A stretch of 64,000 bases of DNA from contig CM077597.1 in assembly GCA_039654915.1 (NCBI GenBank), positions 59,300,001-59,364,000 of the forward strand, in the 5' to 3' direction. Origin of the DNA: Aquilaria yunnanensis. Its lineage: Eukaryota; Streptophyta; Magnoliopsida; Malvales; Thymelaeaceae. Both the position numbers and the translations under genes were made by a program. The first letter of the stretch is position 1; each line of letters opens with the position of its first letter. The notes beneath the pieces were generated by a model. That model had not been told where the DNA came from. It did no database searches and saw only the letters and a program-made list of their open reading frames with translations. Below, in pieces: positions 10,527 to 22,094 of this stretch.

Positions 10527-13500
10527 TTTGGCGCCGTTTGTTGGAACCCGCTCTGAGATTGCCGTCGTTGAAACTCGGCGTTCTAAGGACAAGGGACTCC
10601 CGAGGTCTCCCTCCGCGCCTGAGACACAACCGGCTGCTGAGCAAACACTACCAGGGACTTTTGTGCCCGAGGAAGACCGCCCTCTAGTAATCACTATGAG
10701 CTTCCTAAAAGACTTTCAGCGTTCGGTCGTGTCTGAAATGACACAGCAGAACGACCGAAGGTGGCCACAGCAAGCACAGGCCCAGAGACCTCCCTCACCA
10801 GCACGCCCTCGGGAGAGAAGCCCGAAGTCTACTCATTGCAGTTTGGGAAGCGGAGATCCGCGCGAAGAATCGTCCACAGAAAATACGCCCCTCGGGAAAC
10901 AACCTGTGGGGCAGAAGAGGTCTGAGCGACCGAGGGTCTTGCAGCAAAAAAGTTCACTGCCTGAGGCGAGGTCCCTGTCCCCTCAGCGCCGAACTCAGTC
11001 CTTGAAGAGGCGCCGACAATCTCCCTTCCCTGAAGAAGGGCCTAGTGCCACAGTGCTTATGGAGAGGATATTAGCACGGCTAGATAGGGTGGAGAAACAA
11101 ATGGCCAGAAAACCTATTTGGGCCAGACTTTCGGGAACATTCTGCGAAGATGACTCCCCATTCATTCAGGCCGTTGTTGAGGCAGCCATGCCAGGTGACT
11201 TCAGAGTACCTCGGTTGGAGATTTATGATGGCCGTACTGATCCACAGGCCCATCTGATGAAGTATAGACGCAGCATGATAATGTACGGTGCTGACGACGC
11301 TACCATGTGCAAGTGCTTCGAAGTCAGCCTCACAGGGCCAGTAACTGCATGGTACAATTCATTGCCTTCAGGGACCATCACTGAGTTCTAGGAGTTGTCC
11401 ATGACCTTCACGCAGCAATTCATTGGGAGTCGACCTACTGCGAAGATGCCTGTCCAGATGTTCGACATAGAGCAGAGGAACGGAGAGACCATCCGAGACT
11501 ATGTCAAAAGATTCAACAGGGAAGCTCTGAGCGTCCCAGACTTTCGGCCCAAAATCCGCATTCTTGCCATGACACGAGGCCTTCGGCGAGACTCACAGCT
11601 ATACTATGAGTTCTCAAAGGACCCCCCGGAGAGCCTCGGAGAATTTTACCGAAGGGCAGAAGAGTACATGACCGCCGAAGAACTAAGAATGGCTGGGCCG
11701 AAGTCCGATCACCACCCCGCCAAAGGGTCCAATCAACAAGCTCGGCATCCGACCGAACAGGCAGGACGACCTCGGAGGATGCGGGGAAGGAAACCCCAAA
11801 GTTTCACACCACTGAGCACTACACGGACCAACATCCTCATGGCGCTGGAAAGGCAAGGGATGCAGATTTGACGGCCAAGGGCCATGACCGCTGATAATAA
11901 GAAGAATGCAAAGAAGTTCTGCCAGTTTCATCGCGACCACAGTCATGACACCGAAGACTGCTTCCAGCTGAAGAAGTACATAGAGTCGCTGATAAAGCAG
12001 GGCCAACTTCGGAAATACCTGCGGATGCCATCCCCGAAAGGCAGAAAAGTGGAGGAAGAAAGGGCCGAAGATGAGGACTATGACTCCGATAGGCGGAGAA
12101 ACCGAAGTCCAAAAAGGCGCCCTCCACCTCCGGCAGGGGTGATACAAACCATCACCACGGGGCTCCCATCCTCGAAAAGAAAGCGGAAGGCCAGAGAGAT
12201 TGCGGTCATGGAATATGAGAGCCCGGCAAAGAAACTGGCTCCCAAGGACGGATCCACCGTCATCTTCTCCCATGATGATCCGCTGCTAATCATGGCGAGG
12301 ATAGGGAACTGGGATGTGAAAAAGGTGCTACTTGATGAGGGATCAAATGCGGATGTCCTATTCTCGCATTTACTGCCGAGCTTGGGCATCTCCAGCAGCG
12401 AGCTTAAGCCAGTCACCTCGCCCACCTTCGGGGTTGGACCATCCGAACTCCCTGTTCTCGGATGGATCGACCTCCCCCTGATGATAAGAGGAACTTCGGT
12501 CGACGGAACAGCTGAGTTGTACGCCCCCACAATGGCGAGATTTATCGTCATGGACGTTTCTTCTTCATACAACGCCATCCTTGGAAGGCAGACACAGGGA
12601 AACTTGCACATTCGCCCTGATGTGAAGTACTTGACTGTCACATTCGCCACCAAGGATGGGGATGCAGAGGTCTTCATAGATCAAACCGAGGTAAGGAAGG
12701 TGTTTATGAAAGCATGAAAAGCTCCGGCAAATAACTTCGCACAAACAATAGAGGCAAAGACACCAGAGAAGGGCAAAAAAGGAGAACCCCCAAGAGAGGA
12801 AACAGAAACAGTGGAACTTGTCCCAGGACAATCTACCCGAATAAGGAAGATCTTGCCCGAAGGTGACAAGAAAAACCTTGTATCTTTTCTACTGGGAAAT
12901 AAAGATCTCTTTGCCTACTCGCCGAAAGACATGCCAGGTGTGCACCCTGGCATAATACAACATAGCCTCAAAGTAAGCCCGGAAGCAAAGCCTACCCGGC
13001 AAAAGAAGCGAAGCATCTCAGCCCATAAGAGCAACTTTGTGAAAACTGAAGTCCAACGCCGGTTGGACGCTGAAGTCATCAGGGAGGTCAATTACCCCGA
13101 ATGGTTAAGCAACGTGGTGATTGCCACAAAAGAAGGCAGCAGCAAACTTCGGATGTGCATCGACTTCAGAAACTTGAACGATGCTTGCCCAAAAGACTCA
13201 TACCCTCTTCCGCCAATAGACCAACTGGTAGACTCAACTGCCGAATACGGGCTCCTAAGTTTCCTAGACGCCTTCAGCGGCTACCATCAAATAAGGATGG
13301 ACCCCGAAGATGGAGAAAAAACCGCCTTCATCACCGAGGGAGGAACATACTGCTATGTCAGGATGCCCTTCGGGCTCAAAAATTCAGGAGCCACCTACGA
13401 AAGGTTGATGAACAAGGTCTTTAAAGACCAAATGGGGAGAAACATGGAGGTGTATGTTGATGATATGATAGTCAAGAGCAAGCTGACTAGCTATCACGTT

Positions 13501-15391
13501 GCAGATCTAGAGGAAACCTTCAAAAAGCTCAGAGCCTTCGGGATTCGGCTCAATCCTGAAAAGTGCATCTTCGGGGTAACCTCGGGAAAATTCCTTGGGT
13601 ACATGGTATCCGAAAGAGGCATTGATGCTAACCCCGAGAAGATTAAGGTTCTGCTCGAGTTCCGAACTCCTGCCACAGTAAAAGATGTGCAAAAACTCAC
13701 CGGAAGAATAACCTCCCTGAGCAGATTTATTTCCAGGTACAGAGATAGGTGTCGACCTTTCTTCAAAGTCCTCACAAAGGCAGGAAAAATGGAAGGCGAC
13801 CTCGGAAGGAATGATCACCCTTGGGACGAAGATTGCCAAAAGGCCTGGGAAGAAGTCAAAGTCTACTTGGCTAGCCTGCCGACTCTGCGACAACCTCGGG
13901 AGGGAGAGCCCCTCGTTTTGTACCTCGCCGTCACGGAGAAAGCTGTAAGCTCGGTCCTCGTAAAAGAAGAAGGGCCAAAGCAATGGCCAGTCTATTATGT
14001 CAGCAAATCCCTGCATGGCGCCGAAGTCAGGTACCCTTTGCTTCAAAAAGCTATATACGCCTTGGTGCTTGCAGGGAGAAGGCTGCGACCATACTTTCAG
14101 GCTCACCCCATCATCGTCCGAAGTAGTCTACCACTACGGGATGTTATGAAGAAAGTTGATCATTCGGGAAGGCTCTCCAAATGGTGCATAGAGCTTGGCG
14201 AACACGATATTCTATATGAACCTCGGAAGGCCATAAAAGCTCAAGCACTGGCAGAATTCATTGCCGAAATACCCACCACTGAGGACAGTCATCCGGATCT
14301 GAACGAAGGTGAGCCATAGTGGACCTTGCATGTTGATGGAGCCTCGAGATCCGAACACCGGGGAGCTGGAGTAATTAACAGAGGACCCGAAGGCCTAACG
14401 GTAAAGAAGGCTATCAAGTTCAGCTTCAGCGTCACTAACAATGTGGCTGAGTATGAAGCCCTCATAGCGGGATTACGCTTGGCCAGAAGGATTGGCGTGA
14501 GAAACTTAAAGGCTCACAGCGATTCCCAGCTGGTAGTTCGGCAGACGGCAGGAGATTATGGGGCGAAGGACCCAATCTTGGCAAAATACCACGAGCTGGT
14601 GGCAAAGCTCGTCTAAGAGTTTGACGCCGTACAGATCGAAAATGTACCTCGGTCGAATAACACTGAGGCAGATTGCTTGGCGAAGTCAAAAACATACACC
14701 GAGGTGCTAGATCACCCGAGCATCTCAGTGCTGAGCATAGCGACCTTCGAAAAAGGATGGAAAGATCCCATAAAAAGATACCTCGCAGAAAATGTGCTCC
14801 CCGAAGACCCCGGCGACGCTGCAAGACTGCGAAGATGCTTTGGCCGATTCTTCCTGATTGGCGAAGAGTTATACCGACAGGGATATGCAAACCCGCTGCA
14901 AAGATGCGTGGATGAAGAGGATACTGAAAAGGTCCTTGAAGAGGTCCACGAAGGCATGTGTGGTTCACATATTGGAATTGATGCCCTTGCGGTAGTGATA
15001 CTTCGCCAAGGATATTTCTGGCCTACCCTGAGAAAGGATGCAAGGCAGTTCGTCCGGAAATGCGGTAGTTTCCAGAAACACGCGAACATCCAGAGGGCAC
15101 CCTTGGAATTGGTAACTTCGGCTGACTATCCCTGGCCCTTCGCAGTCTGGGGTATAAACCTTATTGGGCCACTCCCCTCAGCACCCAGAGGCGTGACATT
15201 CTGCGTGGTAGCGGTAGACTATTTCTCCAAATGGGTCGAGGCAGAACCACTAGCAACTATCTCGGCAAAAGAAGTGCAGAAGTTTGTATGGAAGAACATT
15301 GTATGCAGATTCGGCATACCGAGGGTACTAGTGGCTGATAATGGATCCCAATTCATAGACAAAGGATTCCAGGAATTTATCAGCAACCTCG
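10495..15391 (+). pseudogene. Element B gag-pol, in frame but with five stop codons
   Basis: One reading frame runs from the U5 ATG at 10495 to the rearrangement at 15392 without any frameshift. Order: gag leader; Retrotrans_gag-like core (about 11160-11560, with AWYNSLP); CCHC-like CQFHRDHSHDTEDC (about 11920); protease with LLDEGSNADVLF (12340), where Glu replaces the Asp seen in element C; RT with YVDDM (about 13455); degenerate RNase H (13910-14110); archaeal-type RNase H (LHVDGAS at 14325, NVAEYEAL at 14440); integrase zinc finger (HEGMCGSHIGIDAL, 14950) and catalytic core. The stops are TAG 11389, TGA 11869, TGA 12715, TAG 14317 and TAA 14614. Four of the five are single C-to-T changes from CAG, CGA or CAA. 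It cannot make a full polyprotein. Confidence 0.92.
10529..10546 (+). other. Element B primer binding site
   Basis: TGGCGCCGTTTGTTGGAA, 2 nt after LTR1. It differs at two positions from the PBS of A, C, E1 and E2. In the gag frame it lies within the codons for HHLAPFVG. Confidence 0.85.
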
Positions 15392-15797
15392 GCAGCTTCC
15401 TCAAAAATTTCCTCCAGAGGAACCTGGGCAGTTTTCTTTGCCCGTTTCGCCGAAGGCCTAGCGCCAGTAGACTTCCGCCTTCGGGAAGCCGCCTTCTTTG
15501 TCTGATCGCCCTTCTCCACCTGGCCAGAGAAAAGGGACTTGTAAAATGCAACAGTCCCGTCACCCATTTCTGAAAAAGAAAAAAGACATCAGCGTAAGTC
15601 CGAGGAAAAAACAGCAAGGGAGTAGAAGACAACTCACTTTTGACAAGCGTTTCGAAAGAAATTTCCTCTTTAAGAAGCTTGACCAACCAGGAATCCTTCC
15701 CGGTGATGGTAGGAGCTGGCATCTCGAGGTCGGTCTCGTGCTCCTTAACCACCTTTAACTCCCGGAGGACCTCTTCAGTCATGAACCTCCAGTTGAT
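15392..15797 (-). pseudogene. Antisense-gene fragment inserted inside element B integrase
   Basis: In reverse this 406-bp piece is the end of exon 1 (15638-15797), intron 1 (15570-15637, still with GT and AG) and the start of exon 2 (MGDGTVAFYKSLFSG, up to about 15392). It preserves a stretch with PSAKRAKKTAQVPLEE that the resident copy at 18765-18780 has lost. On both sides the sequence is integrase, and 15798-16310 repeats 14881-15391. The intron shows it was copied from full-length element RNA or DNA, not from a spliced antisense mRNA. Confidence 0.88.
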
Positions 15798-16914
15798 AGG
15801 GATATGCAAACCCGCTGCAAAGATGCGTGGATGAAGAGGATACTGAAATGGTCCTTGAAGAGGTCCACGAGGGCATGTGTGGTTCACATATTGGAACTGA
15901 TGCCCTTGCGGCAGTGATACTTCGCCAAGGATACTTCTGGCCTACCCTGAGAAAGGATGCAAGGCAGTTCGTCCGAAAATGCGGTAGTTGCCAGAAACAC
16001 GGGAACATCCAGAGGGCACCCCTCGAAAAAGGTAACTTTGGCTGACTACCACTGGCCCTTCGCAGTCTGGGGTATAGACCTTATTGGGCCACTCCCCTCA
16101 GTGCCCGGAGGCGTGAAATTCTGCATGGTAGCAGTGGACTATTTCTCCAAATGGGTCGAGGCAGAACCCCTAGCAACTATCTCGGCAAAAGAAGTGCAAA
16201 AGTTTGTATGGAAGAACATAGTATGCAGATTCGGCATACCGAGGGTGCTAGTGGCTGATATTGGATCCCAGTTCATAGACAAAGGATTCCAGGAATTTAT
16301 CAGCGACCTCGGAATAAAGATGCACTTCATCCCCGGAAACTCACCCCCAAAGCAACAGGCAGGTGGAAGTATCTAATAGGACCATAAAAGATGGCCTGAA
16401 AAAGAGACTGGGGGAAGCAAAAGGGAAATGGCCAGGAGAACTCCAAAGCGTATTATGGAGTTACCGAACGACGCCCCGAAGAGCCACAGGGGAGACTCCC
16501 TTCTCACTCGTCTTCGGAACAGAGGCCATCATCCCTATCGAGATAGTTAGACCATCAGTACGGGTGCAAGTATTTGACGAAGGTGGAAACGACCTCGGCC
16601 TAAGAACGAAGCTTGACCTCGTCGGCGAACATAGAGAAATAGCTTAGCTGATAAGAAAAGCTTTCCAGCAAAGGGTGGCCGCGGCCATAAATTTGCGAGC
16701 TAGGCCAAAGGAAATCAGGAAAGGAGACCTCGTTCTCCGAAAGGCTGACTTTGCGCCCCGAAGGCCATCCCACGGAGTACTTCGCGCAAACTGGGAAGGA
16801 CCTTATCTGGTCCTCGCCGAAGTACGAAAAGGCGTATACAAACTTGGCGATGCCGAAGGCGTACAATTGAAAAACACTTGGCACTCAGATGCCTTGAGAA
16901 AATTCTATGCCTAA
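15798..16914 (+). pseudogene. Element B integrase, repeated segment and C-terminal end
   Basis: The first 500 bp duplicate 14881-15391, beginning at GATATGCAAACCCGCTGC and covering the HHCC zinc finger (HEGMCGSHIGTDALAAV) and the core (VAVDYFSKWVEAEPL). It then continues to the end of pol: GGSI, a stop, VSNRTIKDGLKKRLGEAKGKW (16363 on), the GPYLVLAEVRKGVYKLGD tail and HSDALRKFYA with the stop at 16912-16914. The second catalytic aspartate is followed by I instead of N (ADIGSQF), the HPQSNGQ region is frameshifted, and a TAG stands at 16645, so the enzyme is dead. Confidence 0.88.
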
Positions 16915-17434
16915 GCTTGAGCGAAGGAATCATACTGTATGAAAAATATTCTAAGTACAGAAGTGCCTTGAGAAAATTTCTTAAGTACAGAATTGTACAA
17001 AATTCCGCGAAGATGCTCGCCACAAGCGCAGATATGACTTTCTGAAGTCCTTTGAGCCATCACGCTCGGGAAAGATGGGAAAATCTCTCAGCGGTACTCA
17101 CCGTAATAAGCGCAGATATGACTTTTCGAAGTCCCTTGAGCCATCACCCTCGGGAAAAATGGAAAACAAAAAATCTCGCAAAAGGTTTCTTAAGTGTCTT
17201 GAGCGAACATGCTCGGGACAAGGGGAAGATCTTTCACACTTAGTCAAGTTTCTTTGATCGTAGGTTTTCCGAAGTCTCTTGAGCAAATGCGTTCGGGGAA
17301 ATGGAAATAAAGAAACTTGCAAAAACACTTAGCCAAAAAAGATCTTCATTTACAAGAAAGCTAGCTTACAAAGAAGAAGTGCCCGAAGAAGGAGTACAAA
17401 AATAAAGAAAAGGGAAAAGGAGCCCTAAAACAGC
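16915..17434 (+). repeat. Element B spacer with four hairpin repeats
   Basis: Repeats built on GAAGTCCCTTGAGC, six bases, CTCGGGA lie at about 17043, 17129, 17195 and 17268. In the better copies GAGC and GCTC form the arms of a small hairpin. The region separates the 3' end of gag-pol from the 3' end of the convergent antisense gene. No open frame of interest is present. Confidence 0.75.
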
Positions 17435-19776
17435 CTAAGGGTTCTCGGCGTCCCGAGAGCCACCCGCTTCCCCATCCTTTCCTACCACCTTCGGCGCCGG
17501 AATAGTAGAAGGTAGGTTCAGATGCTCGATTTTGGACAAGGACCACCGAGGCCCCTCGGGAATGTTGAGAGCTTCCAAAAAAGAGAGGTCCAGGCCTGGG
17601 AACCTCTCAAGGACTTGGTGCCGAGCAAGGCAGAATCCGTCTTGAAAGGTGACCTTGGTCATTTGGTCGGATTTGTCCTTCTCAACCTCAAGGTCCTCGA
17701 GCTCGTCCTTCAAGTCTGCAACCTCCTTCTTCAGCGCCTTCACCATCTTATTCGCATCGGGCTCCTTCGTAAAAAACTGGACCTCGGCTTCGAGGGCCTT
17801 TTTTGTCACTCACCAACGACCGAATGAGATTGTCAGAATCTGACTTATCTTTGAGAAGGTCTTGGTTGGCAGCGAGCATCCCCTTCACCTGATCGCCGAG
17901 GTCAACAATCTGCAGAGAGGAGTTCTTCTCAAGATCTTCCTTCTCCTTCCGGAACTCCTCCCGAAGGGCAGCAACTTCTTTCTTCGTAGCATCTGACAGC
18001 TGCTGGTTCTTGGCGATCAAATGCCAAGCGCGTGGCCTTCACTTTCTCTAAAGTCTCTAAGGCCGAAGCTCGGAACGCCGAATGCCTGGCTACCCGAACT
18101 CGGAGAAAGCCGGCGTACCCTAGCAGCTGCAAAAAGATGAACGCAAGGTCAGTAAGAGCCAAGCACTTAGGAAAAATTGAAGGGAAAAAGGTGTGAAGAA
18201 CATACCTGAGCAGGATGCTCGGTGACTTTCGCAGCAAGGGTGTCATCATCCGGATAGGCCGCCGCAATAGCCTTGAAAGAGGCCTCTGTAAGCACCCCCT
18301 TCGAAATCTGCTTCGCCATTTCAGGACAGTCCTCGGAGTACAAGTTCATGTCCTCCGTGAATGTCCAGAAAGGCTCTTTGGGTATCTTCCCTTACGGGAC
18401 TTTGGCGTCGCGAAGGGCCCGCGCCTTTGCGTGTTCGGCCGCCCAGTTCGGGGTAAGTAACTCCCCTACACGGCAAAAACGAGAAGCAGGTCAGAGACAA
18501 AGGAAAATTCAGAAAAACAAAAAGAGCCATACTTGTTCTGAAAAAAACAAACCTGGCGGCACTTCGAATACGGCGTCCTCGGAATCTTGAGACTCCTCGG
18601 TCGAAATCCCCTTGCCTTTCTTCTTGCGCCGCTCCTCGGCAGAAGGAGCCTCTACCACGGCCTCCAGAAGGGCCTGCGGCGCAGAAGGGCTCTGGGGAGG
18701 GACGTCGGTGGAAGAAACCTCGGGAGCAGCAGGGACCTCGGACAGGCTCCTCATCAGCCTCCTCGAAAATTTCCGCCTTCGGGAAGCCGCCTTCTTTGTC
18801 TGATCGCCCTTCTCCACCTGGCCGGAGAAAAGGGGCTTGTAAAATGCAGCAGTCCCGTCGCCCATCTCTGAAAATGAAAAAAGACATCAGCGTAAGTCCG
18901 AGGGAAAAACAACAAGGGAGTAGAAGATAACTCACTTTCGACAAGCATTTCGAAAGAGATTTCCTCCTTAAGAAGCTTGACCAAGCAGGAATCCTTCCCG
19001 GCGATGGCAGGAGCTGGCATCTCGAGGTCGGTCTCGTGCTCCTTAACCACCTTTAACTCCCGGAGGACCTCTTCGGTCATCAACCTCCAGTTGATAGGGA
19101 AGGGGTATAGAGAGCGCGGCGTGACCTCGGGAGCCCAGTCAGAGACAGCGCGGATGCGGCCGTCGAAGTCCGCGAAAGTGGAAGCCAACTCTGGAGTCAG
19201 CAACAACCTCGGATCAACGACGTCCACATCTAGCCTTCCCTGAGCCCATTTGGTCAGAACATATGACCAGGCCTCCTCCATCTTCAGGAAGAAGAATTTC
19301 TGTTGCCACCCCCGCCAGCTGTCCTTGGAGGCGAAGGTGAACATCAATTTTTTGCTCCCGGATCCCTGAGGTAGCATAAAATAGAAGCCACCCTTCGGCA
19401 CCACAAAGAGCTTGTAGTACTGCATGAAGATTATAAAATGGGGTTTTATACCGAAGACGCCACACATACAGAGGAAGGCGTTAAAATAGTAGAACGAGTT
19501 ATGGGGAAGCTGGTTCACAGTAATGCCATGAAATTGGCAGAACTCGTGAACCATCTTCGGGGGAGGATACCGAAGTCCGGCCTTCAGCTGGGCTCGGAAA
19601 ACGGTAATCTCGTTACTATGGTTTGAAAAAGCATAATGGCTAGAGCGAGGCAGCCTAGTAACGGCGTAAGAGGGAAGAAAGAACTTTTTCTTCCACCTCT
19701 CTAATTTTGCGGGGGTGGTGCAAGAAGGATGGGCTAAAAGAGGCTGCCAGCTCTCAGGGATAGGCATTTTCGACAT
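17435..19776 (-). pseudogene. Element B antisense four-exon gene (Transposase_28-like N-terminal domain, coiled-coil C-terminus)
   Basis: Read right to left: exon 1 19776-18936, intron 68 nt, exon 2 18867-18553, intron 87 nt, exon 3 18465-18206, intron 79 nt, exon 4 18126-17435. All three introns have GT and AG ends. Exon 1 is open for 841 nt and starts MSKMPIPESWQPLL. It holds the conserved block with WKKKFFLPSYAVTRLP, FCQFHGITVNQLP, FLCMCGVFGIKPHF and KDSWRGWQQKFFF, which I recognise as the Pfam family called putative gypsy-type transposon (Transposase_28). Exon 2 is a charged linker with KKAASRRRK. Exon 4 is coiled coil ending in FCLARHQVLERFPGLDLSFL and IPEGPRWSLSKIEHLNLP. Breaks: TAA at 18392-18394 in exon 3 and two frameshifts in exon 4 (near 18030 and 17810). 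The function is unknown. Confidence 0.85.
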
Positions 19777-20027
19777 GAAAACGAGTTCGGAAAAAGCCAG
19801 AAAACAGTTTCCGGAAAAAACTCAAAACAAAAGAGGAATCAAAACACCCTGGAAAACAAAAACCCACCAAAAGATTTGCCAAAGTCTGAGGACGCCGTCG
19901 TGAAAGTTGGCTGAAAAAAGCTCTGATTAAGGTAGCTCCGCCACAGAAAGCAAGAAAGTACGAAAACAGGGGCAAAGCAGAGGAAAGAGCAGAAGTAAAA
20001 GCAAATGGGACTTATGATGGAATGGGC

Positions 20028-20172
20028 TATTTATAGGCCAAAGGTTGGTAACTGAAACGTCGTCATAAGTACCCTTTTGGAGGCGAACCGTCGCCGTAAC
20101 TGCCCTCTGCACCTGAAAAGGCGCGCCCTCTGTAACCGACGCGACTCTCCTCCAATGGCAAAGCGCCACGTG
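20028..20172 (-). promoter_or_regulatory. Promoter of the element B antisense gene
   Basis: On the minus strand CACGTG (20167-20172) is followed after 131 nt by TATAAATA (20028-20035), about 252 nt before the ATG at 19776. The duplicate at 22347-22491 keeps the same layout, and element C has it with 130 nt. This separates the antisense gene from the LTR promoter. Confidence 0.72.
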
Positions 20173-20546
20173 TCAATCGCCGCGCCAAAACAGGGGACAC
20201 GTCTTCTGACATCCCTAAAAAGCTGGGGCGCGTCACTTAGACTGACACGCTTGGCCATCAGACCCGACGTTACACAAACCTGCAAGAAGAAAAAGCAGGT
20301 TACCTCGAGGACCCCAAGAGACATGCTATGGCCAAACAGCGCATGACCTTCGGGCAAGAGGTGTATCTTCGGCACAGGCTCTGCCTCGAAGACACCAAAG
20401 AACAGGCCAAGGCCAAACAGCCCATGACCTTTGGGCAAGACGTGCATCCTCGGAACAGGTTGAGCTTCCTAAGAGACTCCCATGAACAACCCCGGAAAGA
20501 GATGCAAAACCGACGTCTTCACTTCGGCTTTCCAAAGGCGGGCATG
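20173..20546 (+). other. Element B region upstream of antisense gene, ending in the polypurine tract
   Basis: No gene seen. Two similar segments around CCCATGACCTTCGGGCAAGAGGTG-type sequence lie near 20330-20455, an imperfect direct repeat of about 75 bp. The stretch CCAAAGGCGGGCATG just before 20547 is the polypurine tract, with one C interrupting the G run. Confidence 0.6.
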
Positions 20547-21421
20547 TGATAGCCAAAGGCTATCACCTCTATCTGGCCGAACTCCTTGCCACAAGAATGG
20601 CCAGAAGAAACTGGCGCTACACGAGAAAAGGTGGGATCATACACCTCGGGAGATAGCCGAAGAGCTCCGAGCCCGGCACGCCAGGAAACTTGAGGATACT
20701 ACTAGCCCCCCAATGTTGTAAATAGATCGCCTTCGGAAAAGAAGCACCAGCTATTGCGGGCCGAATATGATCTCCCCGAAGGCGGAACTCCCTGAACCTG
20801 GGTACCCCCAAACTGAGGGCGTGTTTTCTGAAGAGGCACCGTCCGTACCAAAGGATGACCTCGCCCAAGGACCTCGGGAGTATGGGAGGAGCATTTAAGG
20901 AAGCATTTAAGGAAGCCTCTGACACGTCCTTTCATAGACGTCATAAAGCCGCCTCAATAGGCGCTCTGACACGCTGACGCCATCAAAATCACATCATGGC
21001 CCATCTCAGCACAAGGCTCAAGGCAACCTGCTACCAGCTATCTGTCCCCTACGCCCTGAAACTCAGGGAACATCCGACCGAACACGTGTCACGATCTGAA
21101 CGGGCTAGGCACTCCTATAAATACCAGGAAATAAATACTTGGCAGGGGGTTGGTTGGCAAAGATCTGATTCCCAGACTCTGAGAAAATCACCAGGCGAGA
21201 CTCTTCAGCACCTTTGTGCTATTTCCTCTGCCTTTCTCAGCCACCACTGACTTGGGCGTCGGAGGCTCCCCCCCCGGAAACACATTCCGGGGGCCTCCTA
21301 ACCCTTTATTTCTGGACTTTCAAGCACTCTCCCAAGGGCGAAGCATCCTCCAGGCATTCTTCCTCCTAGAAGTCTCTCCACCAGTCACCATGACTTTAAA
21401 CGATGAGGCCCCCGGCCATCA
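20547..21421 (+). repeat. Element B LTR2
   Basis: This is a complete 875-bp LTR, starting TGATAGCCAAAGG and ending GGCCATCA. Instead of a primer binding site or flanking host DNA, the next base begins a copy of antisense-gene exon 1. The U5 ATG (21390) therefore reads into that sequence. Confidence 0.9.
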
Positions 21422-22094
21422 GGTACAGAGAGCGCGGCACGACCTCGGCAGCCCAGTCAGAGACGGCGCAGATGCGGCCGTCGAAGTCCGCGAAAGTGGA
21501 AGCCAACTCTGGAGTCAGCAACAACCTCGGATCAACGACGTCCACATCTAACTTTCCCTGAGCCCACTTGGTCGGAACATATGACCAGGCGTCCTCCATC
21601 TTCAGGAAGAAGAATTTCTGTTGCCACCCCCGCCAGCTGTCCTTGGTGGCGAAGGTGAACATGAATTTTTTGCTCCCGGATCCCTAAGGTAGCATAAAAT
21701 AAAAGCCACCCTTCGGGACCACAAAGAGCTTGTAGTACTGCATGAAGATTATAAAATGGGGTTTTATCCCGAAGACGCCACACATACAGAGGAAGGCATT
21801 AAAATAGCAGTACGAGTTCGAGGGAAGCTGATTCACAGCAATGCCATGAAATTGGCAGAACTCGCAAACCATCTTCGGGGGAGGATACCGAAGTCCAGCC
21901 TTCGGCTGGGCTTGGAAAACTGTAACCTCGTTACTATGGTTTGAAAAAGCATAATGGCTAGAGCGAGGGAGCCTAGTAATGGCGTAAGAGGGAAGAAAGA
22001 ACTTTTTCTTCCACCTCTCTAATTTTGCGGGGGTGGTGCAACAAGGATGGGCTAAAAGAGGCTGCCAGCTCTCAGGGATAGGCATTTTCGACAT
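21422..22094 (-). pseudogene. Second partial copy of the antisense gene exon 1 in element B
   Basis: This repeats the exon 1 text from MSKMPIPESWQPLL (ATG at 22092-22094) to about codon 225, where it is cut at the LTR2 junction. A TAG-type stop interrupts it just after YFMLP (21684). It is closely similar to 19103-19776, with scattered substitutions, and lacks exons 2-4. Confidence 0.88.

Noticed and set aside
15798..16914. Separate Tat element starting in the middle of B
   Set aside because: Its sequence simply repeats B's own integrase and runs on to B's pol end; no LTR or duplication marks a new insertion.
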